DNA from: a virus
IMG/VR virus record: IMGVR_UViG_3300006166_000573
Span: 1-28,698 of that record
Length of the DNA stretch: 28,698 bases
Strand: one strand, 5' to 3'
The notes under the pieces: generated by a model
What the model was told of the DNA's origin: nothing
The model's database searches: none
The model's input: only the letters and a program-made list of their open reading frames with translations
Shown here: positions 28,112 through 28,698 of the stretch, in pieces
Layout: every line of letters starts with the position of its first letter
How positions within the stretch are numbered: position 1 is the stretch's first letter
Translations under genes and position numbers: made by a program

Positions 28112-28152
28112 AGGCTAACAACACCTTCGGCTCTCTTGCATGTCCATCTTAG
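28072..28152 (+). CDS. Possible peptide, 26 aa
   Basis: ATG 28072 lies behind AAAGGAAGGG, one of the best ribosome sites in the window, but the product (KTKPKILCRGIPQANN and ten more residues) has no recognised features. The ribosome site is inside the loop of the long inverted repeat, which might control it. The stop overlaps the convergent gene end. No promoter for it was seen. Confidence 0.35.
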   Translation: MKTKPKILCRGIPQANNTFGSLACPS

Positions 28153-28358
28153 CCGTCATACATCCCCTGTGCTTGCGCCTTACGGTCTACGTAGGCATCG
28201 AAGCATTCTTGGTAACAATTCCAACACTTACAAGTAAGCACATCGTGTTTTGTGTCTAACATCCGCACGATAGCCCATGTGATGGCTACGCTCGCTGTGA
28301 GGGTGAGCAGGATGGTCGTGATAGGTAAGTCGGCTATGCTCAGGATGAGGTCTATCAT
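28149..28358 (-). CDS. Small membrane protein with Cys-rich cytoplasmic part, 69 aa
   Basis: AAGGGAA precedes ATG 28358. Two adjacent hydrophobic stretches (IDLILSIADL and TTILLTLTASVAITWAIV) form one long or two short membrane segments, followed by CKCWNCYQEC, a cluster of four cysteines able to bind a metal, and a hydrophilic end. The AGGTTG-type promoter at 28408-28441 would transcribe it. Possibly an envelope-associated small zinc protein; no family recognised. Confidence 0.62.
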   Translation of the reverse strand: MIDLILSIADLPITTILLTLTASVAITWAIVRMLDTKHDVLTCKCWNCYQECFDAYVDRKAQAQGMYDG

Positions 28359-28407
28359 TATTAAGTTCCCTTTCTGTTAAAGTCCCACCGTTGTGGTGCT
28401 GATATCT

Positions 28408-28441
28408 ATTGTATCCAAGTCAATGCTAGTTTTGCAACCTG
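28408..28441 (-). promoter_or_regulatory. AGGTTG-type promoter on the minus strand
   Basis: GCAGGTTGCAA with TTGCAA at 28437-28432, 18 bases, TACAAT (28413-28408), for the gene at 28358. Its ACTTGGATACA spacer end also occurs in the 26381 promoter, which supports the pair being related. Confidence 0.55.
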
Positions 28442-28464
28442 CCCTTTTCGGTGCGGTCTAAAGG

Positions 28465-28505
28465 GTCTTGCGGGCATGTGGCGTGTGGTGGTGCGCCCGC
28501 AGACA
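28465..28505. other. Strong GC-rich hairpin
   Basis: GTCTTGCGGGC (28465-28475) pairs with GCCCGCAGAC (28495-28504) with one bulged T; loop of 19 bases. No T run follows. Two overlapping frames cross it on opposite strands, but neither has coding character. It may be part of a structured RNA or a genome-end control site. Confidence 0.5.
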
Positions 28506-28545
28506 CCAGAACAAGCCCCGTATACGTTTTCTTTATTCTTTAGTA

Positions 28546-28615
28546 TCGGGACTGGTAAACCTAAGTACCTGTATAAGTCCCGAAGCAAATTCGATTACTT
28601 CGATAAAACGGGACT
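28546..28615. repeat. CGGGACT / AGTCCCG / CGGGACT inverted-repeat cluster B
   Basis: CGGGACT (28547-28553), AGTCCCG (28576-28582), CGGGACT (28609-28615). The first pair extends to eight bases (TCGGGACT/AGTCCCGA). The shared middle arm allows two exclusive hairpins, as in cluster A. Confidence 0.55.
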
Positions 28616-28698
28616 GCTCGGGATAATAGAAAAAAACTTGATAATGGGGTTGCGATAAGCGTAAGTATTGGATACTCGAAGATATTAGATTGTTACAA

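Noticed and set aside
28406-28658. Two overlapping frames on opposite strands (28406-28588 minus and 28476-28658 plus)
   Set aside because: They cross a strong hairpin and inverted repeats, lack ribosome sites and have no coding character.
1-28698. tRNA or rRNA genes, integrase or attachment site, insertion sequence
   Set aside because: None was recognised on either strand by reading; absence cannot be proven without a profile search.

Overview
The window reads as part of the DNA-metabolism region of an actinobacteriophage (or prophage). Genes are short, tightly packed and often overlap by 1 to 20 bases. Most fit phage replication and recombination: Cas4/RecB-like nuclease, HNH nuclease, two ParB-like proteins, SSB, SNF2-type helicase, DUF932 protein, primase-helicase and helicase-loader candidates. 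No capsid, tail, terminase, integrase, tRNA or CRISPR array was seen. A WhiB-family protein at 21435-21800 points to an actinobacterial host. Moderate-to-low GC and secreted proteins with poly-threonine linkers suggest a low-GC aquatic actinobacterium, perhaps Acidimicrobiia-like; that host guess is inference.

Layout, left to right. 1-4486 (+): one gene train with nuclease, glycosyltransferase, HNH, helical protein and ParB-like protein. 4473-5981: divergent acidic protein and SSB, then a degenerate amidase-fold protein with a SAP-like tail. 6113-7770 (+): a PAPS-reductase-like plus ParB-like pair resembling IbrA/IbrB. 7900-9816 (-): SNF2 helicase, divergent from 9923-12404 (+), which holds DUF932, a dual-specificity phosphatase and two phage proteins. 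12594-15879 (-): replication operon with zinc-finger/TOPRIM/RecA-fold primase-helicase, helicase-loader candidate and accessory proteins. 16038-20689 (+): lysozyme-like exported protein, DNA methyltransferase, secreted Thr-rich protein, small membrane protein, and a conserved phage protein pair ending in a strong terminator.

20750-21240 has no gene: it is a G-rich degenerate array with a 5-base period. Next come a zinc ribbon, WhiB and three small proteins (21298-22492) whose coding strand becomes strikingly poor in G. The base skew flips sharply near 22570, beside short direct repeats and an opposite-strand ORF that is also G-poor. The right part (23079-28358) has a three-gene unit centred on a GHKL-type ATPase fused to a metzincin-like HExxH motif, then many small zinc-ribbon or membrane proteins. 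The right end is largely non-coding and rich in inverted repeats.

Two regulatory themes recur. Several promoters share an extended -35 element (AGGTTG followed by 17-18 bases and TAnnnT). Many first genes start 4-7 bases after the -10 box, so their messages are probably leaderless. The strongest candidate for an undescribed system is the 23040-25143 unit (membrane protein, GHKL/HExxH fusion, small acidic protein). The IbrAB-like pair, the period-5 array and the CGGGACT inverted-repeat clusters come next. All functional calls come from reading motifs by eye; no database search was possible.
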